Of a stretch of DNA of 64,000 nucleotides, positions 27,101 to 33,554 are shown in pieces. The position numbers and the translations under genes are program-made. The DNA comes from Echinarachnius parma (Eukaryota > Echinodermata > Echinoidea > Clypeasteroida > Echinarachniidae), in NCBI GenBank assembly GCA_037951105.1, contig JBAMJV010002963.1, forward strand, positions 124,001 to 188,000, in the 5' to 3' direction. The notes below the pieces were generated by a model. The model saw nothing but the letters and a program-made list of their open reading frames with translations, searched no databases and had not been told where the DNA came from. How positions within the stretch are numbered: position 1 is the first letter of the stretch; each line of letters opens with the position of its first letter.

Positions 27101-30100
27101 AGGTAAATTGTGTAGTGGAGCCAATAGAAGCCAAAGGCTAGTCATGAACGGCTCCATATATGAGCGCCTTGAGTAATTCATTGAAAAAAGACCCGGTCAC
27201 ATATCATCGGATAGCGTTAACGGATGCCCTATAGGGAGTACAATTTTCAATCCATATGTCTCTGTTCGTATGCATTTCTTGTCCGTTCCTTGTCAGGTGA
27301 TGAGAGGCTACCATTTCAGCATTGTTTGACAAATATTTACTTTTGAACAACATCATTTTAAGACACTAAAATTAAGTGTGACCTGATCTTTTTATTCCTT
27401 TAATAGATGTATAAAGATGTTTTCACACAATAATCGTGAATAATTTTGTAATTTGTGCAAACTGCCCTACCATCTATGACATCCAGGTTATCCAGGAATG
27501 CCATGATGCAGATGAGACGGGTAGCACGGTGAAGAGTGAGGAGGGAGAGGGAGATGGAGAGGGGGAAGGAGAAAGAGAAGGAGACGGTGTGGAGGTGATC
27601 GCCAGGAACGGAGACGGCAAGGCGATCACCGTGGAGCTGATCAACGGCAAGGCATCCCCAGACGGGCACGGGCCGGAGGACCATACAGGGGGGCTTGGCA
27701 GTGAGGAGGGGGATGATGAGGGGGAGGAGGAGGCAGCAAGGAGCCTGGACAAGATGCTGGAGATGAAAGGCTTGAACATACCGGAGTCTTCCAGTCATCT
27801 GATGGCAGACATGGGAACCGCATCGCCGGCATCCTCCAATGGAGGCGTCTACACCGTAAGACTTCTCTACACTTCTTAACCAGTTCCCTTCATAATTCTA
27901 CATCGTAGACTTTGTACATAGCACACCAGGTTCCTGTAGACAAGGGGTTATCATCTGCATATATGTCTTTCTGATTAAAATATTAGAAAATCTATTATTT
28001 AAGAAAATATACATGAAGCTGAAGAAGGAGCAATAAACTGTAAAAGATCAAGTAAAATCTGAAGTCTAGAAATCTAGAAATAATAATGAGGTGGCACGAT
28101 TGGATACAAGGCACTTTACTTCAATCACGGTGTCCAGAGTTCAAATCGATTGATGCACTTGCATTAATGTCCTTCCGCAAGGCATTTTATTAATGTTGCT
28201 GTGCTCTACCCATGAGTATACGCACCAGGTTGGGTGGTAATTAGTCTGTAGCACTCTTGTACAGCTTGGGCTAGTATGCTCCCCAGGGAGTTGAGATGGT
28301 GCCCAAGATAAATAGGCAGTGCAGTATTATGACCATTTCTGATACTCACTAATGTGACCTGTGTTTAAAAAAAATTCAAACAGAGGAGAAAATTACCAAA
28401 AATGAATTAACCCTAATCTAACTGGGCTATTTCAGACCAGGTTTTTACTGGGGGGGGGGGGGGGGTCAATTTGACCCCCCCCCCCCTAAGATCTCGAAGA
28501 CCGATTGTCCGATTCACGTGAAATTTTGCATGGAGGTACATTGAAGTATTAGCGACGCGTTCATGTTTTCGTTTAAACAATCCAATGTTAAATATGCAAA
28601 TTATGCACATATTCATTACCGAAGTACGCTAATTTATGCAGAAATCCTCTTTTTGTCTGTAAATCACTAAATATTGCTCAAAATATGCTAATTTTGTGCA
28701 TGAATATTTGTTATGACTTAATTAACAGGTTTTCAACATTAAAAATTGCGATAGCCAAAATTTTCTTTATGTATTTCTTTGTTTTTGGAATTTCTTTGTT
28801 TTTTCGACTTATTATTGACCATTATTATTGACCATTATCCAACCATTTTTAGCCCAAAATTAAATGATTGCAGTGATTAGAATGAAATATAATGAAAGTT
28901 TTGTGTATTCTAGGAAAAATCAATTTCCATAGGATTTGTACACAAATCACAAAATTTAGCGATTTTTGGGCCGACGATCACTTATGAAAGGTCACGTGAC
29001 TTTAGAACGGTATATCTGGTCGTCGCAAATTTGGTCTCAAAAGTTGCGCAAGACTTAAATGAAAAAACTCATGAAGTCGCGCGGCAATATCTGCGCGCGT
29101 TGCGGAATTATCGCGCTAAAAGTCGAGGGGGGGGGGGGTCAAATTGACCCCCCCCCCCCCAGTTAAGATAGGGTTAAAGGTAATGTTTTATCATTTTTTT
29201 TTGACAGAATGACCTATTGGATTGCTTCAGCCTCAACTTGCACCGCATCGACAAGGACGTGCAGCGGTGCGACAGGAACTACCACTACTTCAACTGCTCC
29301 AACCTGGAGAAGCTGCGCAATGTCATGTGTACATACGTGTGGGAGCACCTGGAGGTGGGCTACGTACAGGGCATGTGTGACCTGGTGGCCCCTCTGCTTG
29401 TTGTCATGGATGATGGTAAGATACAACTCCTAAATTATGTTTTAAATTATAACCTATGCAATACTAGGTCATTTTTGGAGCAATTAATTCTCTTTTTTAA
29501 AATAAAATTACACTCATCTTAGTTTGACATATGCAATGTCATACTGGCCCCATAACATAAAGATTTGCAATTAATTGTACAACTTATTAATTTATAATGC
29601 AATCAATTAATTTGTCATGTGACAAATATTTCCTTTATGTTTAAATCTTTATGTTACGGGATCCTCAGATTGAATCATTTATTTAGTATACCCCTCATGG
29701 TAAGCCAAGTTTATTTGGATGTTGCAAGGTATTTGACCATTTTATCACACTAATGCCTCCCGATTACATCTTAGATATTGTCGGTGTTAATTGTTGTTGT
29801 TGTTGTTGTTATAATTCAATGGCAACCAGTCAAAGGTGACTATTGTTGCCAATTTAATTTCTCTTTTCTCTTTACAAAAAAAAGAAGAAAAAATAATAAA
29901 GATATTGTCGGTATTGAATTATGATTGCGTTTCACCTTTCAGAGGCGAAGACGTACAGTTGTTTCTGTGAGCTGATGAAGCGCATGTCCAAGAACTTTCC
30001 CCACGGAGGGGCCATGGACACACACTTTGCCAACATGAGATCACTTATTCAGGTATTGCTAGCAAATGGGAATGAGATTGAGTTGACTTTGCTTGAGGTA

Positions 30101-30185
30101 TGACATGCACGCACAATGAAACTTACTGTGTATCTCACTATTAAATAGATGTATGCTTAACCTTTGACCCCCCCCCCCCCCCCCC

Positions 30186-30217
<32 letters not shown>

Positions 30218-32067
30218 AAGAAAAAAGCTAACAAAAGAATGATAAATGTTCTTAACCTGTTGCTCAAGGGAACTGGTTGGTCTATGTACAAAGTCTATGG
30301 AGATTTCAGTATCTCGAGTGAACGGGGAAATAGTATACTTGTGTGTACATGTATGTCAGATATACATTATATCACACTATGTAAGGGTTATTACAAAGAC
30401 GGAAAGGAAGCTTGATAGATGCAGTATTTTCTCTATCATGCTCTCCTCTCCTTTGATTGACCCCCTTTTCACCAGAGGCTCTCGCTATCTAAATGTGTTA
30501 AAGGGATAGTTGAGTTCTGGTAAGGAGAGTACAGTTTTAGTGAAACTGAATTTTAGTAACCAAAACCTGCATCATTACATTACAAACTAATAGTTATAAC
30601 TAGAAAGGAAAACAAAATTACAAATGACGTAGTAAAGATCATGTTATCATTCAAAAAGAGCCGTTAAAACGTAAGAGGGCGCTCTCTAAACACTCATCGG
30701 TTTCAACCATTTTGAATAAAATATTGTGCATGTGATGCTTTGTTGAAATAGTGATTAGATAGAGAAATAACCAACAACTATTTAAATACCTATTTTGTAA
30801 CTTTTTGAAAAGAGGAAGCATTTTTAAAAATTTTTAACGGCTGGTTAAAAATTCTCTAATAAACCCGGGGCCCCGGGTTTATTACAAATTGTTATATTTA
30901 TGGATATTTCAGCCGTTTCTGAACCGATTTTGATCAAACAAAGATGATTTTATTGTTTAAATATTATGCTCTTTCAAATATTACACTCAGTTTTTCATTA
31001 CCTCACAAACCAATTAAATAGTCTAGCGCCCTCTCTACCAAAACTCAACTTTCTCTTTAATCCTCTGCATGCCATGTATACATTAAAGGGGACTGCTAGG
31101 CAAGAGAAAACATATGCTTAGTTGTTTTGGTACTATAATTCAATATCAATCATACTTTCATGGCCTCTGATATGCTTCTGTAATTGAGAACAATGCAATT
31201 CATTACTACGACCTACAGAACCATCAATATTTGATGGTTCCGCGCACGCCTTTTGCTTGCACGCCCGCTTGATCAATAGGCGTACGTTTTAAGGAAGTTC
31301 GCAGAGCCGAGCGATAGTTATTATCATTTGAATCTATAGAAGAGAAGTTCAGCTTGGATTGAAGGACTGTCTTTATCCAAAATAAATACATGTATGTGTG
31401 CATTTAGTATCAAATCAATAGATTTGATTCTATGAGTATTCTCTATCTTGTGTCGACCATGGCATTCATAGGGTTAAGAACAAATCCAGATGTTTTTGAT
31501 GATTTCTAGCACACTGTATATATGATTGATTTACAATTAATGTTCTTTGTTCTTAGATCCTGGACTCTGAAATGTTTGAGTTGATGCACCAAAATGGCGA
31601 CTACACACACTTCTACTTCTGCTATCGTTGGTTCCTCCTGGACTTTAAGAGAGGTAACTGATTATGTTTCTTCATTCGCCTGCATAGAATAAAATAAATA
31701 TTGAGACTGATATTAATTAGACAAATTGTTCTATTATGAAATAGGTGTGTAGGACAAGTCATATCACCCATGCAGTGTTTTTGTACAGTGTGTTTCTTTA
31801 AAAAAGAAGCCCAACTATCCCCAGTAACATATCATTATTAAAATGTACATAACAAGATTTATATTGATACATGAAGGAAAGATGAAGTTACACTTGAACA
31901 AACTGCTGTATTATTAGTTTGTGATGGCGATGTTGTTATCATGTTGTTATTTGGGTCAGCCTATCCCCGACTATATACGTTTCCCTTCTTAACATGCGCA
32001 TAGAGTCTCTATTTTGGTGTGACATGCGCTTTACAAGAACTGTTTATTATTATTATTGTTGTTATTA

Positions 32068-32110
<43 letters not shown>

Positions 32111-33328
32111 CATTATCATTATCATTATCATTATCATTGTCATTGTCATTGTCATTGTCATTGTCATTGTCATTGTCATTATTATTATTATCAATGTTAT
32201 TATTATTATTATGATCATTGCTTTTGTGTACAGAATTGGTGTATGACGATGTCTTTTCTGTATGGGAGACCATCTGGGCAGCCAAGCATTGTGCGTCCAG
32301 TCAGATGGTGCTATTCATTGCCCTGGCCCTGGTGGAGTATTACAGGGACATCATCCTGGATAACAACATGGACTTTACTGACATCATCAAGTTCTTCAAT
32401 GGTATGTGTTAGTGCTGTAGTATTTGGGTTATTTCAAAATATGGTAGTAAGCTATTATCCAGAAACGGGTTGTAATTGGTTAACCTATTTCAAGCATTAT
32501 GTTGCTTTTATAGTATATGAACAAATGGTGTTTACTCAATCACTGATTTTGATTGATAACGTACTATTGGAAGCAATTTCCTTCATGTTGTCCATCAATA
32601 TATAATAACAGATAGAATCAAGTATTTTGCTGTAATTACGGTTCTAGCTTGTGTTTCAGCTGGTATTTTTACTGGCAATATTCCTTCTGTGATGTTAACA
32701 AAGTGGCTTAATAGCTGAAACATAACATTGGAAACAGTTTTGACCTCATATCAAACAGTTGGTTAAAAATGATAAACCTCTTCACTTCAGCACTAGTAAG
32801 TTTTAATTTCACACCTTTCACTTCTGTGAAGTTGTGATGGATTGGTTTGTTTAACCAATTTGATGTGGTTATTTTGGGGCAATTAATATATCACGCTGAG
32901 CAGTACCAACATTAATTTGCGTGTTTGGGGTAAACAGGGTTTCAACCCGCCGACAGAGCAACCCTTTAGAAAAAAAGATGAATTATTGTGAACCTTTCCT
33001 GTCTTTGTGTTCGTCATTTCAAAAATAATAATTACTACTAAAAATGTTTTCGATTTCTATAGCGCCAAATGTGATTGACAATCATCCCTATAAAGCACTT
33101 GCGTTATCACCCCGGTCATCGGACACACACTAGCAATCAATCTGCTGAGCTCAGTGTTTCAACCACTGACATGACAACCCTACAGAAATAAAACCAATAT
33201 TAAACTGTGATCCTTTTCTGTTTGTTTGTGTGATTGCAGAAATGGCCGAGCATCACGATGCCAAGGCAGTGCTGAAGATAGCCCGGGAGCTGGTCCACCG
33301 TGTACAGAGCCTGATAGAGAACCAGTAA
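4439..33328 (+). CDS. SGSM1/2: small G protein signalling modulator (RUN-TBC protein), 3' portion of gene, 20 exons
   Basis: SGSM1/2 (RUTBC2/RUTBC1) proteins bind Rab9A and Rap GTPases and act as Rab GTPase-activating proteins on endosomes and related vesicles (established for vertebrates). Exons: 4439-4607, 6927-7076, 7962-8029, 9282-9436, 10073-10210, 10565-10704, 16282-16349, 18953-19278, 19710-19942, 21824-21888, 22469-22683, 23276-23480, 24353-24506, 26800-27025, 27487-27855, 29208-29415, 29943-30052, 31557-31653, 32234-32401, 33240-33328. All have AG/GT borders and phases that agree. The order is the end of the RUN domain, the SGSM-specific middle, then a TBC domain split by an acidic insert. 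The TBC arginine finger (IDKDVQR) and glutamine finger (YVQG) are present, so GAP activity is expected. Exons 8 and 9 show apparent +1 frameshifts. The 5' exons are missing from view. The copy probably predates the vertebrate SGSM1/SGSM2 split. Confidence 0.93.
4709..4870. mobile_element. miniature inverted-repeat element (GGGCCCTGTTTCATA type)
   Basis: The left end (GGGCTCCGTTTCGTA) and right end (TATGAAACAGGGCCC) are inverted. Inside, GTGTCCAATTATTGTAAC is mirrored by GTTACAATAATTGGACAC. A related copy lies at 63813-63950. Confidence 0.75.
5157..5309. mobile_element. miniature inverted-repeat element (GGGGTGTTGCGCAAAG)
   Basis: GGGGTGTTGCGCAAAGATTTG on the left mirrors the right end CTTTGTGCAACACCCCC. 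Inner arms are rich in TTGCAATTAATTGCAA. It is related in design to the GGGGGTGTTTCACAAAG family at 16571, 33994 and 37746. Confidence 0.75.
5388..6176. mobile_element. non-autonomous TIR element with dispersed GTAATGTCCGTAACG motif
   Basis: The ends are GGGCAATTCCA and TGGAATTGCCC. The 4-bp flanks are ATAT and ACAT, possibly a decayed target duplication. GTAATGTCCGTAACG occurs at 5761, 5784 and 5972, and as a variant at 6150. There is no transposase frame. The motif core (AATGTCCGTAA) is close to the AACGTCCGTGA core of the 53313-58454 element. Confidence 0.7.
6263..6560 (+). mobile_element. LINE 3' fragment (reverse transcriptase ORF end) with ATT tail
   Basis: The frame ends [20 protein letters not shown], then [12 protein letters not shown] and a stop at 6412. 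This resembles the conserved C-terminus of many non-LTR retrotransposon ORF2 proteins (SFSVAAP.LWNSLP..LR). A short 3' tail ends in GCGCTATATAAATG and ATT repeats. It is 5' truncated, as usual for LINEs. Confidence 0.65.
6562..6770. repeat. unclassified repeat with CTGACGAAG / GCACGAAACGTC block
   Basis: Between two ATT microsatellites lies CACCTGACGAAGTG followed by GCGCACGAAACGTCGTG. This arrangement recalls terminal repeats of some retroelements, possibly Penelope-like. No coding region is present and the family is uncertain. Confidence 0.3.
6780..6917. repeat. (ATT)n microsatellite abutting a splice acceptor
   Basis: About 140 bp of TTA repeats run up to TTTTTCCACAG, the acceptor of the next SGSM exon. 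Little intron other than the microsatellite remains beside the splice site. Confidence 0.95.
6927..7076 (+). CDS. SGSM1/2: SGSM exon 2 of those visible
   Basis: Reads [19 protein letters not shown], then [18 protein letters not shown]. This parallels vertebrate SGSM KHLWIRTALFEKVLDKIV. The acceptor is CCACAG and the donor follows TGGAAG. Phase 2 at both ends. Confidence 0.92.
7471..7682. repeat. 108-bp tandem duplication
   Basis: CCAATGTTATTAATTTGAAG starts at 7471 and again at 7579, and the units are nearly identical to about 7680. It is intronic and recent by its similarity. Confidence 0.9.
7962..8029 (+). CDS. SGSM1/2: SGSM exon 3 of those visible
   Basis: Encodes [19 protein letters not shown], nearly identical to the vertebrate SGSM segment [18 protein letters not shown]. 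The acceptor is TTTTCCAG and the donor GTAAGT. Phases are 2 in, 1 out. Confidence 0.95.
8171..8640. mobile_element. miniature element, GGGCCCATATTCATG family, with inserted sequence
   Basis: GGGCCCATATTCATG at the left and GCTAGCAGGGTTTTATGA at the right match the ends of the copy at 13280-13513. Shared internal blocks include CTTAGGTACC and GCCACGTCATCCAAAATAG. A TTAACCCGTT block near 8231 looks inserted. Confidence 0.5.
9282..9436 (+). CDS. SGSM1/2: SGSM exon 4 of those visible
   Basis: Encodes [19 protein letters not shown], then [13 protein letters not shown]. This is among the most conserved parts of SGSM (vertebrate [19 protein letters not shown]). The exon ends NSPRRPGLQ before GTGGGA. 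Phase 1 in, 0 out. Confidence 0.96.
9686..9770. repeat. (GAT)n microsatellite
   Basis: Imperfect GATGATGAT runs lie in the SGSM intron. Confidence 0.9.
10073..10210 (+). CDS. SGSM1/2: SGSM exon 5 of those visible
   Basis: Encodes [14 protein letters not shown], then [19 protein letters not shown] and [10 protein letters not shown]. This corresponds to [28 protein letters not shown] of vertebrate SGSM1. The exon is 46 codons, phase 0 at both ends. Confidence 0.96.
10262..10343. repeat. (GGAC)n microsatellite
   Basis: About 20 copies of GGAC lie directly behind GAATGAATGAA. The frames they open on both strands are not genes. Confidence 0.97.
10565..10704 (+). CDS. SGSM1/2: SGSM exon 6 of those visible
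   Basis: Encodes [17 protein letters not shown], then [14 protein letters not shown] and a short acidic end (EDAEPDSEK). The vertebrate counterpart is [25 protein letters not shown]. It ends in phase 2 before GTGAGA. Confidence 0.95.
11883..11930 (+). CDS. SGSM1/2: probable SGSM cassette exon (48 nt)
   Basis: Between CTCTGTAG and GTAAGT sit 48 nt encoding [15 protein letters not shown]. They enter and leave in phase 2, so the exon can be included or skipped without changing frame. Skipping it joins 10704 to 16282 as EKSVYWDYA, exactly the vertebrate arrangement. Inclusion would add 16 mostly basic residues. Splice signals support it; expression is unknown. Confidence 0.5.
12187..12413. mobile_element. 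miniature TIR element (GCCCGGTCACATATCAACGG)
   Basis: The left GCCCGGTCACATATCAACGG is the inverse of the right CCGTTGATATCTGACCGGGC. TTCTTGTCCGTTCCTTGTC lies inside. A partial copy with the same inner block lies at 27188-27310. Confidence 0.75.
13280..13513. mobile_element. miniature element, ATATTCATGAAACCC family
   Basis: ATATTCATGAAACCCTGCTAG on the left is mirrored by AAGCTTTCATGAATATGGG on the right. It shares CTTAGGTACC and GCCACGTCATCC blocks with 8171-8640. A further related piece precedes it near 13171. Confidence 0.6.
13573..14844. mobile_element. TTAA-flanked miniature element (AGGGATAGTTGAG) with an insertion
   Basis: AGGGATAGTTGAG...CTCAACTATCCCT is flanked by TTAA at 13569 and 14845. 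Compared with the 555-bp copy at 30502-31056, it carries extra sequence between about 13865 and 14580, which includes the hairpin at 14427-14579. Other copies lie at 46345 and 51333. Confidence 0.85.
14427..14579. repeat. hairpin-forming inverted repeat
   Basis: ACAACTAAC at the left and GTTAGTTGT at the right bound arms that include AATCTATTACC and TGGGCTCAAAATGA with their complements. The loop is near CTCAGCTACGCTTCGG. It lies within the insertion in the surrounding element. Confidence 0.85.
14902..14986. mobile_element. 85-bp TTAA-flanked miniature element, copy 1
   Basis: CCCGTTCAGGACTG on the left mirrors GTCCTGAATGGG on the right, with TTAA on both sides. The internal TTCTCCATAGACCC matches the 85-bp copy at 49863-49947. 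Confidence 0.8.
15110..15265 (+). mobile_element. SINE 3' fragment
   Basis: GGAATGCTCCCCAGGG, GTGGAGATGGTGCACACAAT and AGCGCTATATAAGAAAC match the 3' half of the SINE at 40471-40815. Confidence 0.7.
15790..15972. mobile_element. TCAAACCTG miniature element
   Basis: GGTCAAACCTGCCTTAGTGG mirrors the right end CACAGGTTTAACTG. CTATAGTGGCCAC boxes lie inside. Relatives lie at 16471, 22709, 37276 and 41611. Confidence 0.65.
16282..16349 (+). CDS. SGSM1/2: SGSM exon 7 of those visible
   Basis: Encodes [19 protein letters not shown], then HQQ. The vertebrate form is [23 protein letters not shown]. It takes phase 2 from either the 10704 or the 11930 donor and leaves in phase 1 at GTAAGT. Confidence 0.95.
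16471..16938. mobile_element. TCAAACCTG element split by another miniature element
   Basis: CTCAAACCTGTCTTAGTGG begins it and GGGTTTGACTG ends it. The element at 16571-16873 lies inside. Confidence 0.6.
16571..16873. mobile_element. GGGGGTGTTTCACAAAG miniature element
   Basis: Left GGGGGTGTTTCACAAAG and right CTTTGTGAAACACCCCC are perfect inverses. Inside are AAGTTGAACTTAACTTGG repeats. Relatives lie at 33994 and 37746. Confidence 0.85.
16958..17736. mobile_element. TTAA-flanked element A with G-tract/C-tract ends
   Basis: CCCTATATAGCCCGGG...CCCGGGCTATATAGGG is flanked by TTAA (16954, 17737). Near each end a G run, a short spacer and a C run form a hairpin. Internal blocks (AAGATCTCGG, CAAGACCC, AAAGTCATGAA) recur in 28411-29173 and 53191-59096. 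TTAA plus CCC ends fit a piggyBac-like non-autonomous family (inferred). Confidence 0.85.
17741..18232. mobile_element. TTAA-flanked element B
   Basis: AGCCAAATGACAGT...ACTGTCATTTGGCT is flanked by TTAA at 17737 and 18233. The left TTAA is shared with element A. It has no coding region. Confidence 0.8.
18321..18893. mobile_element. possible GGGGGTGTTGCATGAAG element
   Basis: GGGGGTGTTGCATGAAG on the left and GCAACTCCCCC on the right suggest inverted ends. The right half is full of AAACGCAACTTTGTGTTTG variants. The boundaries are weak and the middle may contain another insertion. Confidence 0.3.
18953..19278 (+). CDS. SGSM1/2: SGSM exon 8 of those visible, with apparent frameshifts
   Basis: Encodes DSGGT, then [20 protein letters not shown], then [20 protein letters not shown], then PKLKRKSS, and [11 protein letters not shown] near the end. 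All match SGSM, but they fall in three frames. One extra C seems present near 18974-18978 (TACCCCTGG) and another near 19130 (TGCCCCAAAC). The first could be avoided by using the CTGACAG acceptor (exon from 18960). The second cannot, because the frame then stops at 19219. Homopolymer sequencing error is the simplest explanation. Confidence 0.85.
19710..19942 (+). CDS. SGSM1/2: SGSM exon 9 of those visible, with apparent frameshift
   Basis: It enters as [20 protein letters not shown] in phase 1 and must leave as [20 protein letters not shown], then GELSLITAR in phase 2 to join the next exon. The entry and exit frames differ by +1, with the switch most likely near 19790-19800 (ACACGGGACC). This is the proline-rich linker before the TBC half. 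The donor is GTGGGA after GGCCAG. Confidence 0.7.
20078..20220. mobile_element. TTAA-flanked miniature element (GAGTGCCA family)
   Basis: TTAA (20074) and TTAA (20221) bound a segment with GAGTGCCAC at one end and TTGGCACATTAGGAG at the other. Inside is CACAAAAATGCGAGCTTGGC. A copy lies at 33814-33897. Confidence 0.6.
21142..21493. mobile_element. TTAA-flanked element C with long G and C runs
   Basis: CCCTAACCAGGCCGG...CCGGCCTGGTTAGGG is flanked by TTAA (21138, 21494). Each end carries a long G run, then GTGGAATCCAC and a C run. GAGATCTC and CTCGACTTT blocks link it to elements A and D. The ORFs across the homopolymers are spurious. Confidence 0.85.
21824..21888 (+). CDS. SGSM1/2: SGSM exon 10 of those visible
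   Basis: Encodes [20 protein letters not shown], ending G and a split W codon. The vertebrate form is [17 protein letters not shown]. The acceptor is CTCCTTCAG and the donor GTAAGT. Phase 2 in, 1 out. Confidence 0.95.
22286..22416 (+). pseudogene. SGSM1/2: partial duplicate of SGSM exon 11
   Basis: 131 bp repeat the first part of the exon at 22469, offset by 183 bp, with about 10 substitutions. They encode [20 protein letters not shown] with its own CAG acceptor. The copy stops at WESM and has no donor there; the true exon continues with SCADQEV. It is probably a non-functional duplicate lying 52 bp upstream of the real exon. Confidence 0.85.
22469..22683 (+). CDS. SGSM1/2: SGSM exon 11 of those visible: start of TBC region
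   Basis: Encodes [19 protein letters not shown], then LTKDLWESM and [14 protein letters not shown]. The vertebrate form ends LIYYGGIQPEIRKAVW. Phase 1 in, 0 out; the donor is GTATAC. It is preceded by a partial copy of itself. Confidence 0.94.
22709..22880. mobile_element. ACAGTCAAACCTG miniature element
   Basis: ACAGTCAAACCTGTGTATAG at the left mirrors TACACATGTTTGACTAT at the right. It lies directly behind the exon. Confidence 0.7.
23276..23480 (+). CDS. SGSM1/2: SGSM exon 12 of those visible: TBC domain
   Basis: Encodes [11 protein letters not shown], then [20 protein letters not shown] and a Ser/Gln-rich tail. The vertebrate form is VWPFLLGHYQF..AEWLGCEAIVRQRE. Phase 0 in, 1 out at GTCAGT. 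Confidence 0.95.
23563..23919. mobile_element. AGGGATCTAGTAAC element with TTGA target duplication
   Basis: AGGGATTTAGTAAC...GTTACTAGATCCCT is flanked by TTGA on both sides (23559, 23920). It is about 360 bp and has the same family body as 37297-37678, which is flanked by TTAA. Confidence 0.85.
24353..24506 (+). CDS. SGSM1/2: SGSM exon 13 of those visible: acidic linker
   Basis: Encodes [20 protein letters not shown], then [20 protein letters not shown]. It lies in the TBC insert that SGSM proteins carry. Weakly conserved, but phase and splice sites fit (phase 1 in, 2 out). Confidence 0.85.
24606..24917. mobile_element. CAGGGCTCGACAC element, hAT-like
   Basis: CAGGGCTCGACACT and AGTGTGGAGCCCTG are inverted ends. 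Internal GGCCCGATTGGGC and GGCCCGACCGGGCC boxes match the repeats near 770 and 2268. CAGGG ends suggest hAT; I see no clean 8-bp duplication. Confidence 0.6.
24918..25565 (+). mobile_element. LINE-like 3' end
   Basis: The frame to 25099 ends [20 protein letters not shown], the typical C-terminal motif of non-LTR reverse transcriptase ORFs. The non-coding tail that follows (TTTGTGGTTTGGTAGTCC, then CTCGTCCTTGATG) recurs inverted at 3170-3615. Confidence 0.55.
25568..26739. mobile_element. TA-flanked TIR element (CCGTATTTGTCGGTG)
   Basis: CCGTATTTGTCGGTGTATTA on the left mirrors TAATACACCGACAAATACGG on the right, with TA on both sides. GCGGTTAATACACGGAG boxes lie near both ends. A 165-bp foldback sits at 26027-26191. 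A short copy of the family is at 38738-39105. Confidence 0.85.
26027..26191. repeat. foldback hairpin, copy 1
   Basis: Arms of about 75 bp run from CAGCCCGCCATATCACTCG to its complement, closing on GATCCATCCGCCG and CGGCGGATGGATC. CCGATAGAGGGCGGACTGGA follows directly. The core and that tag recur in the foldback at 57185-57698. Confidence 0.85.
26800..27025 (+). CDS. SGSM1/2: SGSM exon 14 of those visible: linker
   Basis: Encodes [19 protein letters not shown], then [20 protein letters not shown] and [20 protein letters not shown]. Ser/Gly/Glu-rich, inside the TBC insert. It contains an immediate GAGGTTCCCTGT repeat. Phase 2 in, 0 out. Confidence 0.85.
27188..27310. mobile_element. partial copy of the CCCGGTCACATATCA element
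   Basis: GACCCGGTCACATATCATCGG and TTCTTGTCCGTTCCTTGTCA match 12187-12413. The right end is missing. Confidence 0.6.
27487..27855 (+). CDS. SGSM1/2: SGSM exon 15 of those visible: acidic linker
   Basis: 123 codons: [19 protein letters not shown], a Glu/Gly/Asp run, [19 protein letters not shown], then [19 protein letters not shown]. It is disordered TBC insert sequence. Phase 0 in and out, with the donor GTAAGA at 27856. Confidence 0.85.
28083..28345 (+). mobile_element. tRNA-derived SINE, diverged
   Basis: GGTGGCACGATTGGATAC (A-box region), GTCCAGAGTTCAAATC (B-box region), TCCTTCCGCAAGGCA and GCTCCCCAGGGAGT follow the order of the SINE at 40471-40815. Confidence 0.65.
28411..29173. mobile_element. 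TTAA-flanked element D with G-tract/C-tract hairpins
   Basis: CCCTAATCTAACTGGG...CCCAGTTAAGATAGGG lies between TTAA at 28407 and 29174. Inside each end a G run, TCAATTTGA (or TCAAATTGA) and a C run form hairpins. The body matches the split element 53191-59096 closely. Confidence 0.88.
29208..29415 (+). CDS. SGSM1/2: SGSM exon 16 of those visible: catalytic TBC exon
   Basis: Encodes [20 protein letters not shown], then [20 protein letters not shown] and [14 protein letters not shown]. It holds both TBC fingers: IxxDxxR (IDKDVQR) and YxQ (YVQ). The vertebrate form is [34 protein letters not shown]. Phase 0 in, 1 out. Confidence 0.97.
29943..30052 (+). CDS. SGSM1/2: SGSM exon 17 of those visible: TBC
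   Basis: Encodes [20 protein letters not shown], then [11 protein letters not shown], almost identical to vertebrate SGSM. Phase 1 in, 0 out. Confidence 0.97.
30168..30225. repeat. poly-C / poly-A run
   Basis: About 18 C are followed by a long A run with interspersed G. Confidence 0.95.
30502..31056. mobile_element. TTAA-flanked AGGGATAGTTGAG element, full copy
   Basis: The left end AGGGATAGTTGAGTTCTGG and the right end AAAACTCAACTTTCTCT are inverted, with TTAA at 30498 and 31057. A CCGGGGCCCCGG palindrome lies near the middle. It is the best reference copy of this family in the window. Confidence 0.85.
31557..31653 (+). CDS. SGSM1/2: SGSM exon 18 of those visible: TBC
   Basis: Encodes [20 protein letters not shown], then [12 protein letters not shown]. 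Near-identical to vertebrate SGSM. Phase 0 in, 1 out. Confidence 0.97.
32043..32215. repeat. (TTA)n / (TTATCA)n / (TTGTCA)n compound microsatellite
   Basis: It moves from ATT to ATTATC to ATTGTC units and back. It ends 20 bp before the next exon. The ORFs on both strands here are repeat artefacts. Confidence 0.95.
32234..32401 (+). CDS. SGSM1/2: SGSM exon 19 of those visible: TBC end
   Basis: Encodes [19 protein letters not shown], then [19 protein letters not shown] and [11 protein letters not shown]. Strongly conserved. Phase 1 in and out. Confidence 0.97.
33240..33328 (+). CDS. SGSM1/2: SGSM terminal coding exon
   Basis: Encodes [20 protein letters not shown], then RVQSLIENQ and TAA at 33326. 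The vertebrate C-terminus is ARDLVYKVQTLIENK. It marks the 3' end of the coding region. Confidence 0.97.
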
Positions 33329-33487
33329 ATAGGTCCATTGGGTACCAAGCCTCGGTGGCTGGAATTCACAAAGGGGGTTGATGTCAACTGTTCAAACTAA
33401 GAAGCGCATGTGTAAACTGATGACGAAAGAATACACCTTTTACTTGTTAACAATGATGTTGAAGATACAGATTTTCTAAAGACACCA

Positions 33488-33493
33488 AATAAA
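33488..33493 (+). promoter_or_regulatory. possible polyadenylation signal for SGSM
   Basis: AATAAA lies 160 bp after the SGSM stop. The true 3' UTR may be longer; further AATAAA hexamers occur downstream. Confidence 0.3.
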
Positions 33494-33554
33494 GGTCTAC
33501 TCTAAGTGTTCTCAGAAGGTGAATTTGATTTGGTGTTGCTAGAGGGTGTTTCAC

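Noticed and set aside
31994-32605. 203-aa frame with YHYHYH repeats
   Set aside because: A microsatellite artefact running through the SGSM exon in the wrong frame.
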